Shown: positions 38,489-48,580, counted from the stretch's first letter. The stretch: 64,000 nt of DNA from Albidovulum sp. bin36 (GCA_002238565.1 MPMP01000014.1:1-64000), one strand, 5' to 3'. The notes: a model not told the origin generated them from the sequence alone. Program-made: numbers and translations.

Positions 38489-39790
38489 ATGCGATCAGCG
38501 CCACGCCCGACGAGTTTCTTCAGTGACGGCCTGCAGTCGGGCGATCCGGAAATCTTTAGCGCCGTTTCAAGGGAACTGGCGAGGCAAAGCAATGAAATCG
38601 AATTGATCGCCTCGGAAAACATCGTTTCCAGAGCGACGCTTCAGGCCGCCGGGTCGGTGCTCACGAATAAATACGCCGAAGGCTACCCGGGCCGGCGGTA
38701 CTATGGCGGATGCCAATTCGTCGACGACGCCGAAAGAATTGCGATCGAACGGGCCTGCGCGCTCTTCGGTTGCGAATACGCGAATGTTCAGCCCCATTCC
38801 GGAAGCCAGGCGAACCAGGGCGTCTTCAATGCGCTACTTTCGCCGGGCGACACGATTCTCGGCATGAATCTCGCTTCGGGAGGACATCTGACGCACGGCG
38901 CCAAGCCCAACCAATCCGGAAAGTGGTTCAATGCGGTTCAGTACGGCGTAAGGCGGCAGGACTGCCTGATCGATTTCGATCAGATCGAGGAATTGGCTGC
39001 CGTTCACAGGCCGAAGCTCATCATCGCCGGCGGTTCGGCCGTGCCTCGAATTCTCGACTTTGAACGCTTCAGCTCCATTGCCGGGAAAGTCGGCGCAATG
39101 CTACTGGTGGATATGGCCCATATAGCCGGCCTGGTTGCGGGCGGCCTGCATCCATCGCCGTTTCCTTTCGCGGATGTCGTTACGACGACGACGCACAAGA
39201 CCTTGCGAGGCCCGCGCGGCGGAATGGTGCTGTCCAACGATCCGGAAATCGCCAAAAAAGTTAACTCGGCCATCTTTCCGGGAATCCAGGGCGGACCGCT
39301 TATGCACGTCATAGCTGCAAAGGCCGTTGCCTTCGGGGAAGCCCTTCGACCGGATTTTCGCGACTACATCAAGCGAGTCGTGGACAACGCGTCGGAGCTG
39401 GCCCTGTCGCTGCAATCCGGCGGCCTTGAAATCGTAACCGGCGGAACCGATACGCATGTCATGCTCGTGGATCTCCGCCCGATGGGCGTCAAGGGGAATC
39501 ATGCGGAAGCGGCGCTTGGCCGCGCGAACATTACATGCAATAAGAACGGAATTCCGTTCGATCCGGAAAAACCGGCGGTTACCTCGGGCATTCGCCTGGG
39601 ATCGCCCGCATGCACGTCGCGAGGATTCGGAATCGAAGAGTTTCGACAGGTCGGCGAAATGATCGTCGAAGTTGTACAGGGCCTCGAAGAGAATGGCGAC
39701 GAGGGAAACAGCGCGGTCGAAAAACGCATCAAGGCAAGAGTTCAAGATATTTGCGCTCGATTTCCAATCTACTCGGACCCCGTCGGATAG
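38489..39790 (+). CDS. glyA: Serine hydroxymethyltransferase
   Basis: 433 residues. The PLP lysine is Lys237 within [14 protein letters not shown]; other family marks are [23 protein letters not shown] and [10 protein letters not shown]. It interconverts serine and glycine and supplies methylene-tetrahydrofolate. Length and motifs are complete. It is a single-gene unit, followed 22 bases later by a small hairpin and 83 bases later by a tiny lipoprotein gene. Confidence 0.96.
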   Translation: MRSAPRPTSFFSDGLQSGDPEIFSAVSRELARQSNEIELIASENIVSRATLQAAGSVLTNKYAEGYPGRRYYGGCQFVDDAERIAIERACALFGCEYANVQPHSGSQANQGVFNALLSPGDTILGMNLASGGHLTHGAKPNQSGKWFNAVQYGVRRQDCLIDFDQIEELAAVHRPKLIIAGGSAVPRILDFERFSSIAGKVGAMLLVDMAHIAGLVAGGLHPSPFPFADVVTTTTHKTLRGPRGGMVLSNDPEIAKKVNSAIFPGIQGGPLMHVIAAKAVAFGEALRPDFRDYIKRVVDNASELALSLQSGGLEIVTGGTDTHVMLVDLRPMGVKGNHAEAALGRANITCNKNGIPFDPEKPAVTSGIRLGSPACTSRGFGIEEFRQVGEMIVEVVQGLEENGDEGNSAVEKRIKARVQDICARFPIYSDPVG

Positions 39791-39811
39791 GCCGGAATCC
39801 GGAAAGCGCCT

Positions 39812-39829
39812 TGCCGGCATTCGCCGGCA
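39812..39829. repeat. Short perfect hairpin after glyA
   Basis: TGCCGGC - ATTC - GCCGGCA forms a seven-bp GC-rich stem with a four-base loop, 22 bases past the glyA stop. No T-run follows, so it is not a standard intrinsic terminator. It may protect the mRNA 3' end or act as a weak Rho-type stop (inference). Confidence 0.4.
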
Positions 39830-39873
39830 TGGTATCGACGGATGGGCTTCGAACTCGCATTTAGGAATTTTGC

Positions 39874-40083
39874 ATGCGGCGATTCAATGTACGGCCGGTT
39901 TTCGCGTCCGCCGCAGGACTAATCATTACGGCGGCAGGCGGATGCGTTCTGTCCGAAAGCCCGAATCAAGGCGAATCGCCTGGCAAGCACCTGCCTCTGC
40001 TGCCTATGGCGGAGATGATCGAATTCGCCGACGCCGAGCCGGTAGAGCTTCCCGACAGCGTTAGGTACGAATTCCGAAATTGA
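39874..40083 (+). CDS. Small putative lipoprotein
   Basis: 69 residues. The N-terminus has two arginines, a hydrophobic stretch (VFASAAGLIITAAGG) and a cysteine at residue 24 in an AGGC context that could serve as a lipobox. The mature part would be about 46 residues, acidic, ending in DSVRYEFRN. TAGGA lies about ten bases before the ATG. Small lipoproteins of this size are common but poorly conserved, and I do not recognise this one. It may be co-transcribed with glyA. Confidence 0.45.
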   Translation: MRRFNVRPVFASAAGLIITAAGGCVLSESPNQGESPGKHLPLLPMAEMIEFADAEPVELPDSVRYEFRN

Positions 40084-40148
40084 AAAAGTTTCCGACTCCA
40101 AGCCCCGCGTTCCGACACATCCGCGAATTCGGCATTTTACATACGCAG

Positions 40149-41021
40149 TCATTTCGGTTTCCGAAATACAAGGGTAGCCCAGCCCTCTGAAACTGTCTCG
40201 CCGGTTGGCACGAGACCCGCCGATACGCATGCTTTGCGCAGTCTCGGGGCTTCGCCCGGCAGTATGCCTGAAAGCACAGCCCGCCCGCCCGAAGCCAGGA
40301 ACCTCGGCAGTTGCGGCGCGATCTTCAGTAGAGGGGCGAGGAGTATGTTGGCTGCGATCAACCCGTACGGCGACGCGCGCGCGTGCGAATCATGGCTAAA
40401 GCCGGCGCACTCGAATACTTCAACGCGGCGTCCCGCTCGATTGAACTTGAGATTCGCCCGAGCGACTTCGACGGCGCTTGGATCCGAGTCGCTTGCGACA
40501 ATGCGGGAGGCCGGCCAAATATGAGCGGCCGCTATCGCCAGTATGGCCGAGCCGCAGCCAATGTCGGCTATCGCCTTCGGCTCGAGTTTCTGATCGGCCA
40601 GGCCTTCGAAAGCCTCCAGGCAGCCTTTGGTCGAACCGTGCCGCCCGGTTCCGAACGCCATGCTGGATTCTATGGCGATCGGGATTCCCTCGCGCGCGGC
40701 GGCGGCGTCGAAGCCGCCCATTATTGTAAAGCGTCCGACGCGAAAAGGAGTCGACTGGCTGCGACTTACGCCGACCCAATCGTTGTCCTCGATTTCCTCG
40801 ACCCGGAATTCCGATGCCTCGAAGGCGGCGGCCAGCAAAGCTAGAGCTACGGTATCGGGATAAGAAAGAAAGTACGCCCCGACCTCCCATTGGCCCGAAT
40901 AAATTTGCATATCCAGGAAATTTACGCCGCAAGGCGCAGGTTTCAGGTTCTCGACCGCCGCGGCCAATTCCCTCGCTTTGGCTTCGCAGGCTGCCGTCGT
41001 CCATGCCCGGAAGCAGCGCAT
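40149..41021 (-). CDS. prmA: Ribosomal protein L11 methyltransferase
   Basis: 290 residues. PrmA marks are AFGTGRHGST (near 121-130), the SAM-binding DIGCGSAILAIAA (near 151-163, with Ala in place of the common second Gly) and the NIL motif in IAANILLAPL. It methylates L11 at several lysines and the N-terminus. The start at 41021 is the first good ATG; the N-terminus is less conserved. The msrA gene ends 47 bases upstream on the same strand. Confidence 0.88.
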   Translation of the reverse strand: MRCFRAWTTAACEAKARELAAAVENLKPAPCGVNFLDMQIYSGQWEVGAYFLSYPDTVALALLAAAFEASEFRVEEIEDNDWVGVSRSQSTPFRVGRFTIMGGFDAAAAREGIPIAIESSMAFGTGRHGSTKGCLEAFEGLADQKLEPKAIADIGCGSAILAIAAAHIWPASRIVASDSDPSAVEVARANLKFNRAGRRVEVFECAGFSHDSHARASPYGLIAANILLAPLLKIAPQLPRFLASGGRAVLSGILPGEAPRLRKACVSAGLVPTGETVSEGWATLVFRKPK

Positions 41022-41068
41022 TTCCTATTGGACCTGCGGGTTGCCCGGACAGGCTCTCGCCCGAAACC

Positions 41069-41719
41069 CTACCGGCCCACCCCTGCGTCGCAGGACACGC
41101 CCGTGCCTCTCATGGCGCAATAGCCGCCCGGGTTTTTCGCGAGATACTGCTGATGATAATCTTCGGCGAAGTAGAATTCGGGGGCCGCGTCGACCTCCGT
41201 CGTAACCGGCCCGTAGCCGGCCTCGTTCAAAGACGACGAATATTCGTCCCGGCTCTCCAGCGCCTGCTTTCTTTGCTCGGCGCCGTACGCGTAAATTCCC
41301 GACCGGTACTGCGTGCCGACGTCGTTGCCCTGCCTCATGCCCTGCGTCGGATCGTGGTTCTCCCAAAACGCGGATAGGAGCGTCCGGTATGAAACGACTT
41401 TCGGTTCGAATACAAGCCGAACGACTTCGTTGTGGCCCGTCATGCCCGTGCAGACTTCGCGGTACGTCGGGTTGGGCGTATAGCCTCCGGCATAGCCAGC
41501 GGCGGTCACCCATACGCCCTCGACCTGCCAGAAGTGTCTCTCGATGCCCCAGAAGCATCCCATGCCGAACATCGCGAATTCCATCCCGTCCGGAAACGGC
41601 CCCTTGAGCGGGCGTCCGCTGACGAAATGGCGCGATGCAGTCGGAAGGCAGTCCGAGCGCCCGGGCAGCGCCCTATCGCGCGCGGGCAATTTCAGTTTTC
41701 CGAAGCCAAACAATCCCAT
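41069..41719 (-). CDS. msrA: Peptide-methionine (S)-S-oxide reductase
   Basis: 216 residues with the catalytic GCFWG at 54-58 (Cys55), then [12 protein letters not shown] and [10 protein letters not shown]. It reduces methionine sulfoxide in proteins using thioredoxin. I start at ATG 41719; 20 more in-frame codons upstream are not typical of MsrA. A resolving-cysteine region is present at the C-terminus ([14 protein letters not shown]). No MsrB domain is fused. Confidence 0.93.
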   Translation of the reverse strand: MGLFGFGKLKLPARDRALPGRSDCLPTASRHFVSGRPLKGPFPDGMEFAMFGMGCFWGIERHFWQVEGVWVTAAGYAGGYTPNPTYREVCTGMTGHNEVVRLVFEPKVVSYRTLLSAFWENHDPTQGMRQGNDVGTQYRSGIYAYGAEQRKQALESRDEYSSSLNEAGYGPVTTEVDAAPEFYFAEDYHQQYLAKNPGGYCAMRGTGVSCDAGVGR

Positions 41720-41807
41720 GACAGACTCCTTTGCGCCTAGTCGCGTTAAAATTATGCCGATCCGGCCGCCGCATGGCAAGCGCCGCGCACGTCAATTTCC
41801 GAGAAAT

Positions 41808-43046
41808 TCAATCGCGGGAACGGAACCATTGGACGAGAACGGTTTCCCGGCCCGGCGCCGGATGCCTCGGTATCAGCGCGGCCAGCGCGACCGAAGCCGC
41901 CGCCAGAATGGCGGCTAGGCCAAATACGGAGCCGGGGGAGTTGATCCACAGATAGCCGAGCAGCGCAGGCAGGAATACCGCCGCGATATGATTGATCGTG
42001 AAGGCCACTGCAGCAGTAGGCGCAACGTCGCCTGGATCCGCTATCTTTTGAAAGTATGTCCGGAGCGCGAACGCAAGCGCAAAGAACAAGTGATCGAGAA
42101 TATACAAGCCGGCCGCGAGAATGACGCCCCATTCGAAGAAATAGATTCCGCCGTACGCAAGGAACACAAGCGTAAGCCCCGAATATTCAAAGACGAGCGC
42201 CCGGCGTTCTCCGAAAATCGACACGGCCTTGCCCATCAAGGGAGCGAAAGCCATGCTTGCCAGGTAGTTCAACAGGAAAAGCGCGGTAATCTCGTGGACT
42301 TCCAGACCAAATCTTTCAACCATCATAAATGCGGCGAACACGACGAAAATTTGCCGTCGAGCGCCGGACATGAACTCCAGCGCGTAAAAGAGCCAATAGC
42401 GCCGCCGAAGAACAAGCTTCCGGCGCTGCGGATTCGGCGACTCAAATTTTCGAAACCCCAGCGCGCAGTATAAAGCGATCAAAAGGGTCGCTCCTCCGCC
42501 GATCAGGTAAACGGTGCTGTAGGATAGCTCCAGCGACTTCCAGCCAATGACGATTAGGCCGTAGGCGGCGAGCGACGCGCCGGATCCGACGGCGACAATC
42601 CAGCCGATTGCGACCGGCGCCCTCGCCTTCTTGATCCACTGAAGCTGCAGCGACTGATTGATGGTTTCAAAGTAGTGAAACCCTATGGAGCCGATCAAGG
42701 TCGTCAAAAGCAGGCCCTGAAAACTCGGAAACCACGCGACGACGGCAGTGGCCGCCCCGAGGGTCGCAAGCGCAATGAGCGCGAGCACCTGCTCCCGCAG
42801 GATCAGTAGCAGCGCGATCACGCCCACCGCAAGAAAACCCGGTATCTCGCGCACGGTATGGAGCCAGCCGATGCCGACGCCGTCGAATGCCGCGGCTTCG
42901 ATAACGAAATTGTTCAGCAGCGCCGACCAGGTGGCGAATGAAAGCGGCATAGCCGCGGCCATGAGGAAAAGAAGGAATATCGGCCTTCGGTAGAACGGAT
43001 ATCGCTCCGCGTCCGCCAGCGCGACCTGGCTGCTGAAAAGCGTCAT
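41808..43046 (-). CDS. Major facilitator superfamily transporter
   Basis: 412 residues with about twelve hydrophobic segments in two halves separated by a charged loop near residue 200 (KFESPNPQRRKLVLRRRYW). No family-specific signature allowed a substrate call. It lies between rpsD and msrA on the same strand, 88 bases before msrA. It is probably an efflux or metabolite carrier in the inner membrane. Confidence 0.8.
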   Translation of the reverse strand: MTLFSSQVALADAERYPFYRRPIFLLFLMAAAMPLSFATWSALLNNFVIEAAAFDGVGIGWLHTVREIPGFLAVGVIALLLILREQVLALIALATLGAATAVVAWFPSFQGLLLTTLIGSIGFHYFETINQSLQLQWIKKARAPVAIGWIVAVGSGASLAAYGLIVIGWKSLELSYSTVYLIGGGATLLIALYCALGFRKFESPNPQRRKLVLRRRYWLFYALEFMSGARRQIFVVFAAFMMVERFGLEVHEITALFLLNYLASMAFAPLMGKAVSIFGERRALVFEYSGLTLVFLAYGGIYFFEWGVILAAGLYILDHLFFALAFALRTYFQKIADPGDVAPTAAVAFTINHIAAVFLPALLGYLWINSPGSVFGLAAILAAASVALAALIPRHPAPGRETVLVQWFRSRD

Positions 43047-43116
43047 CGGATTCGCCTGCCTTATCTATCCGTTCAATGCGGAGACGGCATGACCCGGCCA
43101 GGTCAATGATGTCTTT

Positions 43117-43147
43117 TTTTCGGGCGAACCCCTTTGCCGCCCGAAAA
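43117..43147. other. Stem-loop with inverted polarity below rpsD
   Basis: TTTTCGGGCG (43117-43126) pairs with CGCCCGAAAA (43138-43147) around an 11-base loop. On either strand the T-run precedes the stem and the A-run follows it, so it does not look like an intrinsic terminator. It lies 27 bases past the rpsD stop and may stabilise or process the rpsD mRNA end (inference). Confidence 0.45.
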
Positions 43148-43173
43148 TTTCAAGCTACCGGCGAATCAGTGAA

Positions 43174-43794
43174 TCAATTTTTCGCGTAGAATTCGACGAC
43201 GAGGTTCGGTTCCATATTGACCGCGTAGGGAACATCCGAAAGCTGCGGCATGCGCTGCAGTTCCGCCGTCATGTTGTTGAAGTCGACTGAAATGTAGTCC
43301 GGTATATCGCGTTCGCGAAGGTCGATCGCCTCCAGCACGATCAATAGCTGGCGCGATTTCTCGCGGATTTGAACAACATCGCCCTCTGCCACGCGGTAGG
43401 AGGGAATGTTGACGCGCTGGCCGTTGACGGTCACGTGGCCGTGATTGACGAATTGGCGGGCCGCGAATATCGTCGGTACGAATTTCGCCCTGTAGACGAC
43501 CGCATCCAGCCTGCTTTCGAGCAGTCCGATGAGATTCTCGCCCGTATCCCCCTTCAGCCGCTCCGCCTCAGCGAATATGCGGCGGAACTGCTTTTCAGTC
43601 AGGTCGCCGTAGTGGCCTTTTAGTTTCTGCTTGGCCCTCAGCTGGATTCCGAAATCGGACAGTTTGCCCTTGCGGCGCTGCCCGTGCTGGCCAGGCCCGT
43701 ACTGACGGCGATTCACGGGCGACGAGGGGCGGCCCCAAATGTTCTCCCCCAGGCGCCGGTCTATCTTGTGCTTGGCAGACGTGCGTTTTGTCAC
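43174..43794 (-). CDS. rpsD: 30S ribosomal protein S4
   Basis: 206 residues, full length, with the N-terminal region and the S4 RNA-binding domain (near 95-155, [19 protein letters not shown]). It binds 16S rRNA early in 30S assembly. The start is GTG at 43794, set by GGAAGGAG about eight bases upstream and the usual beginning M-T-K-R-T-S-A-K-H. It is a stand-alone rpsD, as in other Alphaproteobacteria, outside the large ribosomal operons. Confidence 0.97.
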   Translation of the reverse strand: MTKRTSAKHKIDRRLGENIWGRPSSPVNRRQYGPGQHGQRRKGKLSDFGIQLRAKQKLKGHYGDLTEKQFRRIFAEAERLKGDTGENLIGLLESRLDAVVYRAKFVPTIFAARQFVNHGHVTVNGQRVNIPSYRVAEGDVVQIREKSRQLLIVLEAIDLRERDIPDYISVDFNNMTAELQRMPQLSDVPYAVNMEPNLVVEFYAKN

Positions 43795-44334
43795 GGCTGT
43801 TCTCCTTCCTCATTCGAAGGGCGTTGTCCTTTCCCCGTAAAACATTGCCGGGGCGACAGGATTCTCCTTGCGGAGGCCTCCAACACCAAGTTAAGCTCGC
43901 CGCTTGCGGCCAGCGGGACTCCATAAGGGCAATCGACGGGCTCAGTCAACCCGAAATCCTCGCAGTTGCAGGAATTTTTTCAGCAAGCCCAATAGAACGG
44001 GCCGCGCCGGCCTTTCGCCGCGCGCCCGCGCTTCCCGCGGCCGACCGCACTCGTGTTGGCAAGATAGATCGCCGATTGTGCGGGAGGCGAGGCCAGGAAT
44101 TGCCGACGGCGCAATTTTCCGCTGAGCCCGCCGGCCATGCGGACGAAGAATCCAGGTCCGGGAAATCCGGCGCCGCCGGGGCTCGAACAGGATCCGCCCG
44201 CGCCTCGCAAGCCGGGAATGTCGAATTCGAGAGAAGCGCCGGCGACCGCCCGACCGGGAAACCTCGCCTAGTTTCGCGCTGAAGCACGGCCGGTCTCATC
44301 GCAGAAACGGCGTTCGTTCGCGCGGAACTTCCGC
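43795..44334 (-). other. rpsD upstream region with structured leader
   Basis: 540 bases between the glycosidase stop and rpsD with no gene. If transcription starts near 43912, the leader is about 115 bases. It contains GGAGGCCTCC and the pair CCCCG ... CGGGG (near 43838-43858), as well as a CCGCAAGCGG hairpin. S4 often represses its own mRNA through leader structure, so this is a reasonable candidate. The remainder toward 44334 shows nothing recognisable. Confidence 0.4.
43920..43949 (-). promoter_or_regulatory. Probable rpsD promoter
   Basis: On the minus strand TTGACT (43949-43944) is followed after 18 bases by TATGGA (43925-43920). The pair is a fair sigma-70 match, about 125 bases ahead of the rpsD GTG. 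Confidence 0.4.
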
Positions 44335-45690
44335 CTAGCGCAAATAATCGAGCCACGGCTTCTGCTCGTCGATCATATGATCGACCAGCGCGGGAATCCC
44401 CTTGGCTCGCGTGACGACGGGATCCACCAGAAGCGCCTGGACCGCCAGATCGCGGCTTTTTTCGAGAACGGCGCACGCAACCAGGTCGTGAATGCCGATT
44501 TGGTTCGCGAGCAAGCCCCGGATGCCCGCAGGCAGCGAGACCGGAACTCCGCGAATTCCCGAGGAATCTACGACGGCCGGAACTTCGACCGCAATCCATT
44601 CAGGGAGGTTTTCGATCAGCCCCGCGTTAGGAATATTAACGGCGGCTTCCTCGTATTTTCGGTCGGTCAGCATGCCTTCGACAATCGGAACCATGCGCTC
44701 GCTGACCGCGTTTTTGATCGCAGGCGTAACCGATCCGAGATAATCGCGGTAATAAGTATAGAAGTCCAGAATGCCGCGATGATCGGATACTTCGTGCGCC
44801 CAGCCGATATATTCACCGAAATGGCTGTCGCCGGTTATTGGCAGAACGCCGAAATTTTCGAGGACTTCGCGGAACAGCCACCTGTCCGACCACTCGCGCG
44901 GGTTTTTCAAATGAGCGAGGTCTATGTTCATCCAGCCCTCGGTCGCGACCGTCGACCCGCAGTCTCGCATGGCGCCCAAAATTTCCGAATAGCCCGGAAG
45001 CTTCGAAAAATACGCCGGCGCCCGCTCGACCACGTCGGGATAGGCGTCCCCGCCGCTATCGGCGTACCGAACCTCGGCTAGAACCGAAAAATGGTTCAAG
45101 CCCGCCGCGCGGTAGCGGATATTGCTGCGCGGCTGGCCCAGCATGGGCGGCAAATGGCGTTCCAGCGAAGCGATCTCGTGGCACATGCCCACGAAACGGA
45201 GACCGGGAAACTTTCTGTGGACTGTCGTGCATATCCGGCTCATCGGATTCGAAAAATTGAAAATCGTCGCTTCCGGAGCGACTTCGGCGATCTTGCCGCA
45301 GATTTCCAGAATCGGAGGAATTATGCGCAGCGCGTGGAACAGCCCGCCCGGCCCGCCATTCTCGCCGTAGACCTGGGTAATGCCGTACTGCAGCGGAATC
45401 TTCCAGTCCGAGTCCCAGAGCTTGAAGCGATCGCCCACCTCGATCATTATTACGACGAAGTTCGCGCGGCGCAGCGCTCGCTCCAGGTCCGCCTCCACCG
45501 AAATGGAATGGTCGAGGCCGTTCGCGTCGACATAGTCCTGCGCAAGTTTTCGCGTTTCCTCGACCGCGACAGGGTTGATGTCGTTGAAAACGATTTCCGA
45601 CCCCTTCAATGCATCGCATTGGAAGATGTCGCCCAGCAATTGCGCGCCGAACTGCACGCTCCCCGCGCCCACAAGAACGAACTTTGTCAT
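44335..45690 (-). CDS. GH4 glycosidase, alpha-glucosidase type (AglA-like)
   Basis: 451 residues of glycoside hydrolase family 4. The N-terminal NAD-binding motif is LVGAGSVQFG, NFSNPM lies at 145-150, and the diagnostic Cys-His motif is CHEI (170-173). Within GH4, CHE-V/I is associated with alpha-glucosidases, CHSV with alpha-galactosidases and CDMP/CNxP with 6-phospho enzymes. Members use NAD+ and Mn2+ and act by oxidation-elimination. I take ATG 45690 (GAGG upstream); GTG 45696 is possible. It is the last gene of the sugar ABC operon, so it likely splits the imported alpha-glucoside in the cytoplasm. Confidence 0.85.
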   Translation of the reverse strand: MTKFVLVGAGSVQFGAQLLGDIFQCDALKGSEIVFNDINPVAVEETRKLAQDYVDANGLDHSISVEADLERALRRANFVVIMIEVGDRFKLWDSDWKIPLQYGITQVYGENGGPGGLFHALRIIPPILEICGKIAEVAPEATIFNFSNPMSRICTTVHRKFPGLRFVGMCHEIASLERHLPPMLGQPRSNIRYRAAGLNHFSVLAEVRYADSGGDAYPDVVERAPAYFSKLPGYSEILGAMRDCGSTVATEGWMNIDLAHLKNPREWSDRWLFREVLENFGVLPITGDSHFGEYIGWAHEVSDHRGILDFYTYYRDYLGSVTPAIKNAVSERMVPIVEGMLTDRKYEEAAVNIPNAGLIENLPEWIAVEVPAVVDSSGIRGVPVSLPAGIRGLLANQIGIHDLVACAVLEKSRDLAVQALLVDPVVTRAKGIPALVDHMIDEQKPWLDYLR

Positions 45691-45752
45691 AAGCACCTCA
45701 TGGCAAATCTGCAGATCTAATTCCGACCTGGCGGCGGCGAAGCTCGCCGTCC

Positions 45753-46757
45753 CTATCGAACCGGTCGGCCCGCGCCGTCGAAGCGGTGCAGCTGGCCGCT
45801 TAGCGGCTTTAGGCCGATGCGCTCGCCCCAGGGCACGCGATGCTTGCCGGCGCAGCGTACGACTAGCGGCTCGTCGGAGCCGATTTCAACGAACATATAA
45901 GTATCCGAGCCTAGATCTTCGGCATGCACGACTTCGCCCGACCACTCCGCGTCTGAGTTCGCGATTTCGATATGCTCGGATCGAATGCCGATGGTAGCGC
46001 AGCCGAACGGCTCGGCGAATCCGGCGGACAAAAAGTTCATTTTCGGCGATCCAATGAAGCCCGCGACGAAGATCGAGTTGGGAAAATCGTAAAGTTCCGA
46101 AGGCGTGCCGACCTGCTCGACGATTCCGTCGCGAAGCACGCAGATTCTGTCGGCGAGAGTCATCGCCTCAACCTGATCGTGAGTTACATATATCATCGTA
46201 ACGTCGTCCATGTTTCGATGCAGCTTCGCGATTTCAATGCGGGTGGCCACTCTGAGCGCCGCGTCGAGGTTGGAAAGCGGTTCGTCGAACAGGAAGACGC
46301 GGGGGTCGCGGACGATCGCGCGCCCGATCGCGACCCGCTGGCGCTGGCCGCCCGAAAGCTGTTTCGGCAGCCGGTCCAGCAGATGATCGATTTGAAGCAG
46401 TCTCGCGGCTTCCTCGACGCGATTCTTGACCTCGTCCGCGCCGGCCTTCGCTAGCTTCATTCCGAAAGCCATGTTGTCGAAGACCTTCATATGCGGATAA
46501 AGCGCGTAGGATTGGAATACCATGGCAATGCCTCGCTTGGAGGGAACCACGTTGTTCATGAGGGAGCCGTCGAAGGTCAGTTCGCCGCTGGTAATCGATT
46601 CCAGTCCGGAAATCAGTCGCAGCATTGTCGACTTCCCGCATCCGGACGGTCCTACGAAAACCATGAATTCGCCGCTTTCAATCCTAAGATTCGCCCCTTT
46701 GATGACTTCAAGCGAACCGAATGACTTGGTGACATTCTTTAGAACTATTTCGGCCAC
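45753..46757 (-). CDS. Sugar ABC transporter ATP-binding protein (MalK/UgpC type)
   Basis: 334 residues. Walker A GPSGCGKST (36-44), signature LSGGQRQRVA, Walker B RVFLFDEPLSNLD, and a C-terminal TOBE-like regulatory region (from about 240). It drives uptake by the two permeases encoded just upstream (18-base gap). The name UgpC is used for many such multi-sugar ATPases; the substrate follows from the operon, not from this protein. Confidence 0.92.
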   Translation of the reverse strand: MAEIVLKNVTKSFGSLEVIKGANLRIESGEFMVFVGPSGCGKSTMLRLISGLESITSGELTFDGSLMNNVVPSKRGIAMVFQSYALYPHMKVFDNMAFGMKLAKAGADEVKNRVEEAARLLQIDHLLDRLPKQLSGGQRQRVAIGRAIVRDPRVFLFDEPLSNLDAALRVATRIEIAKLHRNMDDVTMIYVTHDQVEAMTLADRICVLRDGIVEQVGTPSELYDFPNSIFVAGFIGSPKMNFLSAGFAEPFGCATIGIRSEHIEIANSDAEWSGEVVHAEDLGSDTYMFVEIGSDEPLVVRCAGKHRVPWGERIGLKPLSGQLHRFDGAGRPVR

Positions 46758-46775
46758 TTATGAATCCCCCAAAGT

Positions 46776-47615
46776 CTAGCCCTTGACGCCGCCGGCCGTC
46801 AGGCCGGCTACGATCTTGCGTTGGAAAATCAGAACGAGAACGACTAGCGGAATGGTTACGATTACCGAGGCGGCCATGATGGGCCCCCAGGGTATCTCCT
46901 GCTCCGAAGCCCCCGAAAGAAGCGCGATGGCGACCGGAACCGTGCGCTGAGTTTCCGAAATTGTAAATGTTAGCGCGAACAGGAATTCGTTCCAGGCTCC
47001 GATGAAGGCCAGAAGCCCTGTTGTAACGAGGGCGGGCCAGAGCAGCGGCATAAATACCTTTGTGATGATAACCCAGGGCGTCGCCCCGTCGATGATAGCC
47101 GCTTCCTCGATCTCGATCGGCAGATCGCGCATGAATGTCGTGAGCACCCAAACGGTGAACGGCAATGTAAATATAGTATAGCTCAGCACCATCGCCCAGG
47201 GCGTGTTGTAGATGCCGAGAAACCGAACGAGTTCGAACAGCCCGGCGAGAACGGCGATCTGCGGAAACATCGATACGCCGAGAATCGTTACAAGAAGCAG
47301 GGCGCGCCCCCTAAAGCGGACTCTGCTCAAGGCGTATGATGCGGTGACGGCTAGAAACAGGGCGAACAGTACCGTGGTGCCGGCGACAAGCACGGAGTTC
47401 ACCACGCTTCGAATGAAATTCCGCCCGGTCATGACCGTGGCGTAGTTCTTAAACGAAAAATCAACCGGAATGTAGTCTACTCGGAAAATCGCCGTTCCCG
47501 ACTTCAGCGACGTTAGAATCGCGTAGTAGAAAGGGAAAATCGAAACCACGATGATGATCGCCACTAGAGCATAGAACGCGCTAAGCCTAACCCAGTCCGC
47601 GGCCGAACGATTCAT
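46776..47615 (-). CDS. Sugar ABC transporter permease (MalG/ThuG type)
   Basis: 279 residues with six membrane segments. The EAA loop motif for contact with the ATPase reads EEAAIIDGATPWVIITKVFMP (first E near residue 188). It forms the channel with the adjacent MalF-type permease, whose stop it overlaps by four bases. Ends with VAGLTAGGVKG, a typical MalG-type C-terminus. Confidence 0.92.
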   Translation of the reverse strand: MNRSAADWVRLSAFYALVAIIIVVSIFPFYYAILTSLKSGTAIFRVDYIPVDFSFKNYATVMTGRNFIRSVVNSVLVAGTTVLFALFLAVTASYALSRVRFRGRALLLVTILGVSMFPQIAVLAGLFELVRFLGIYNTPWAMVLSYTIFTLPFTVWVLTTFMRDLPIEIEEAAIIDGATPWVIITKVFMPLLWPALVTTGLLAFIGAWNEFLFALTFTISETQRTVPVAIALLSGASEQEIPWGPIMAASVIVTIPLVVLVLIFQRKIVAGLTAGGVKG

Positions 47616-48580
47616 CGGTTGCCCTCGCCGCTTAGGTTGACCCTGCCGAGCCAGATATACAGGGAGACGAATACGGCGATTATGGCGAAAAGCAGTGTCG
47701 ACTGCGCCGAGCCATAGGCAAATTTGTCAAAGTCGATCAGGTTTTCCCGGCTTATGACCGACATTGTCTTTGTGGCCTTGGAGTTGGGCGTAAGAACATA
47801 GATCAGATCGAAGATCCTGAGCGCGTCCAGCATGCGGAATATAACCGCGACCATTAGCGCCGGCCGCACGAGCGGCAGGGTTATCTTCCAGAATACCTTG
47901 ACCGGATGAACTCCGTCGATTCGCGCCGCTTCGTAAATGTCGCGCGGAATCATCTGCAGGCCGGCAAGGCACAGCAAGGCCATGAAAGGCGTCGTCTTCC
48001 AAATGTCGACGACCAGAACGGCGGTCATAGCGGTATCAATAGACGCCGTCCAAGCGATGCCGCGCTCGATTAAGCCGAGCTTGATAAATATATCGTTAAT
48101 GATGCCGAATTGGTCATTTAGCATCCAAGCCCACATTTTGGCTGAAACGATGGTCGGGATCGCCCACGGAATGAGAATCGCGGCGCGAACCCAACCGCGC
48201 CCCTTGAATTCGGCATTCAGCACGAGAGCCACAATCAAGCCGAGCACCGTCTCGAAAAACACGGAAATCACCGAGAAGCGAACAGTATTCCATACAGCGT
48301 TCCACCAAGCCGGGTCCGCGAGCGTGCCCCGCCAGACCACTCTGCCCGAACTTAGTTCGCGACGCCGCAGATAGTTGTCGAAACCGATCCATTCGCCGCC
48401 GTAGAGATCTGTCAGCGACGTGTTCGTAAAGGAAAAGTAAATCGTCCTGAGCAATGGCCACGCCGCGACGCAGAACAGAGCGATGATCATCGGCGCGAGA
48501 AAAAGAAAGGCGGCCCGGCGGCGCTGGGCTTCGAGGTCCAATTCGCGTCCGATCGGCCTCGAATTATTTCGGTTTGCCAT
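47612..48580 (-). CDS. Sugar ABC transporter permease (MalF/ThuF type)
   Basis: 322 residues with six main membrane segments after a cytoplasmic head, and the EAA loop YEAARIDGVHPVKVFWKITL. It pairs with the MalG-type permease. It follows the binding-protein gene after a 97-base gap that contains a strong hairpin. Confidence 0.92.
   Translation of the reverse strand: MANRNNSRPIGRELDLEAQRRRAAFLFLAPMIIALFCVAAWPLLRTIYFSFTNTSLTDLYGGEWIGFDNYLRRRELSSGRVVWRGTLADPAWWNAVWNTVRFSVISVFFETVLGLIVALVLNAEFKGRGWVRAAILIPWAIPTIVSAKMWAWMLNDQFGIINDIFIKLGLIERGIAWTASIDTAMTAVLVVDIWKTTPFMALLCLAGLQMIPRDIYEAARIDGVHPVKVFWKITLPLVRPALMVAVIFRMLDALRIFDLIYVLTPNSKATKTMSVISRENLIDFDKFAYGSAQSTLLFAIIAVFVSLYIWLGRVNLSGEGNR

Noticed and set aside
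43117-43147. Intrinsic terminator for rpsD
   Set aside because: The T-run is on the 5' side of the stem on both strands, so it cannot work as a normal terminator.
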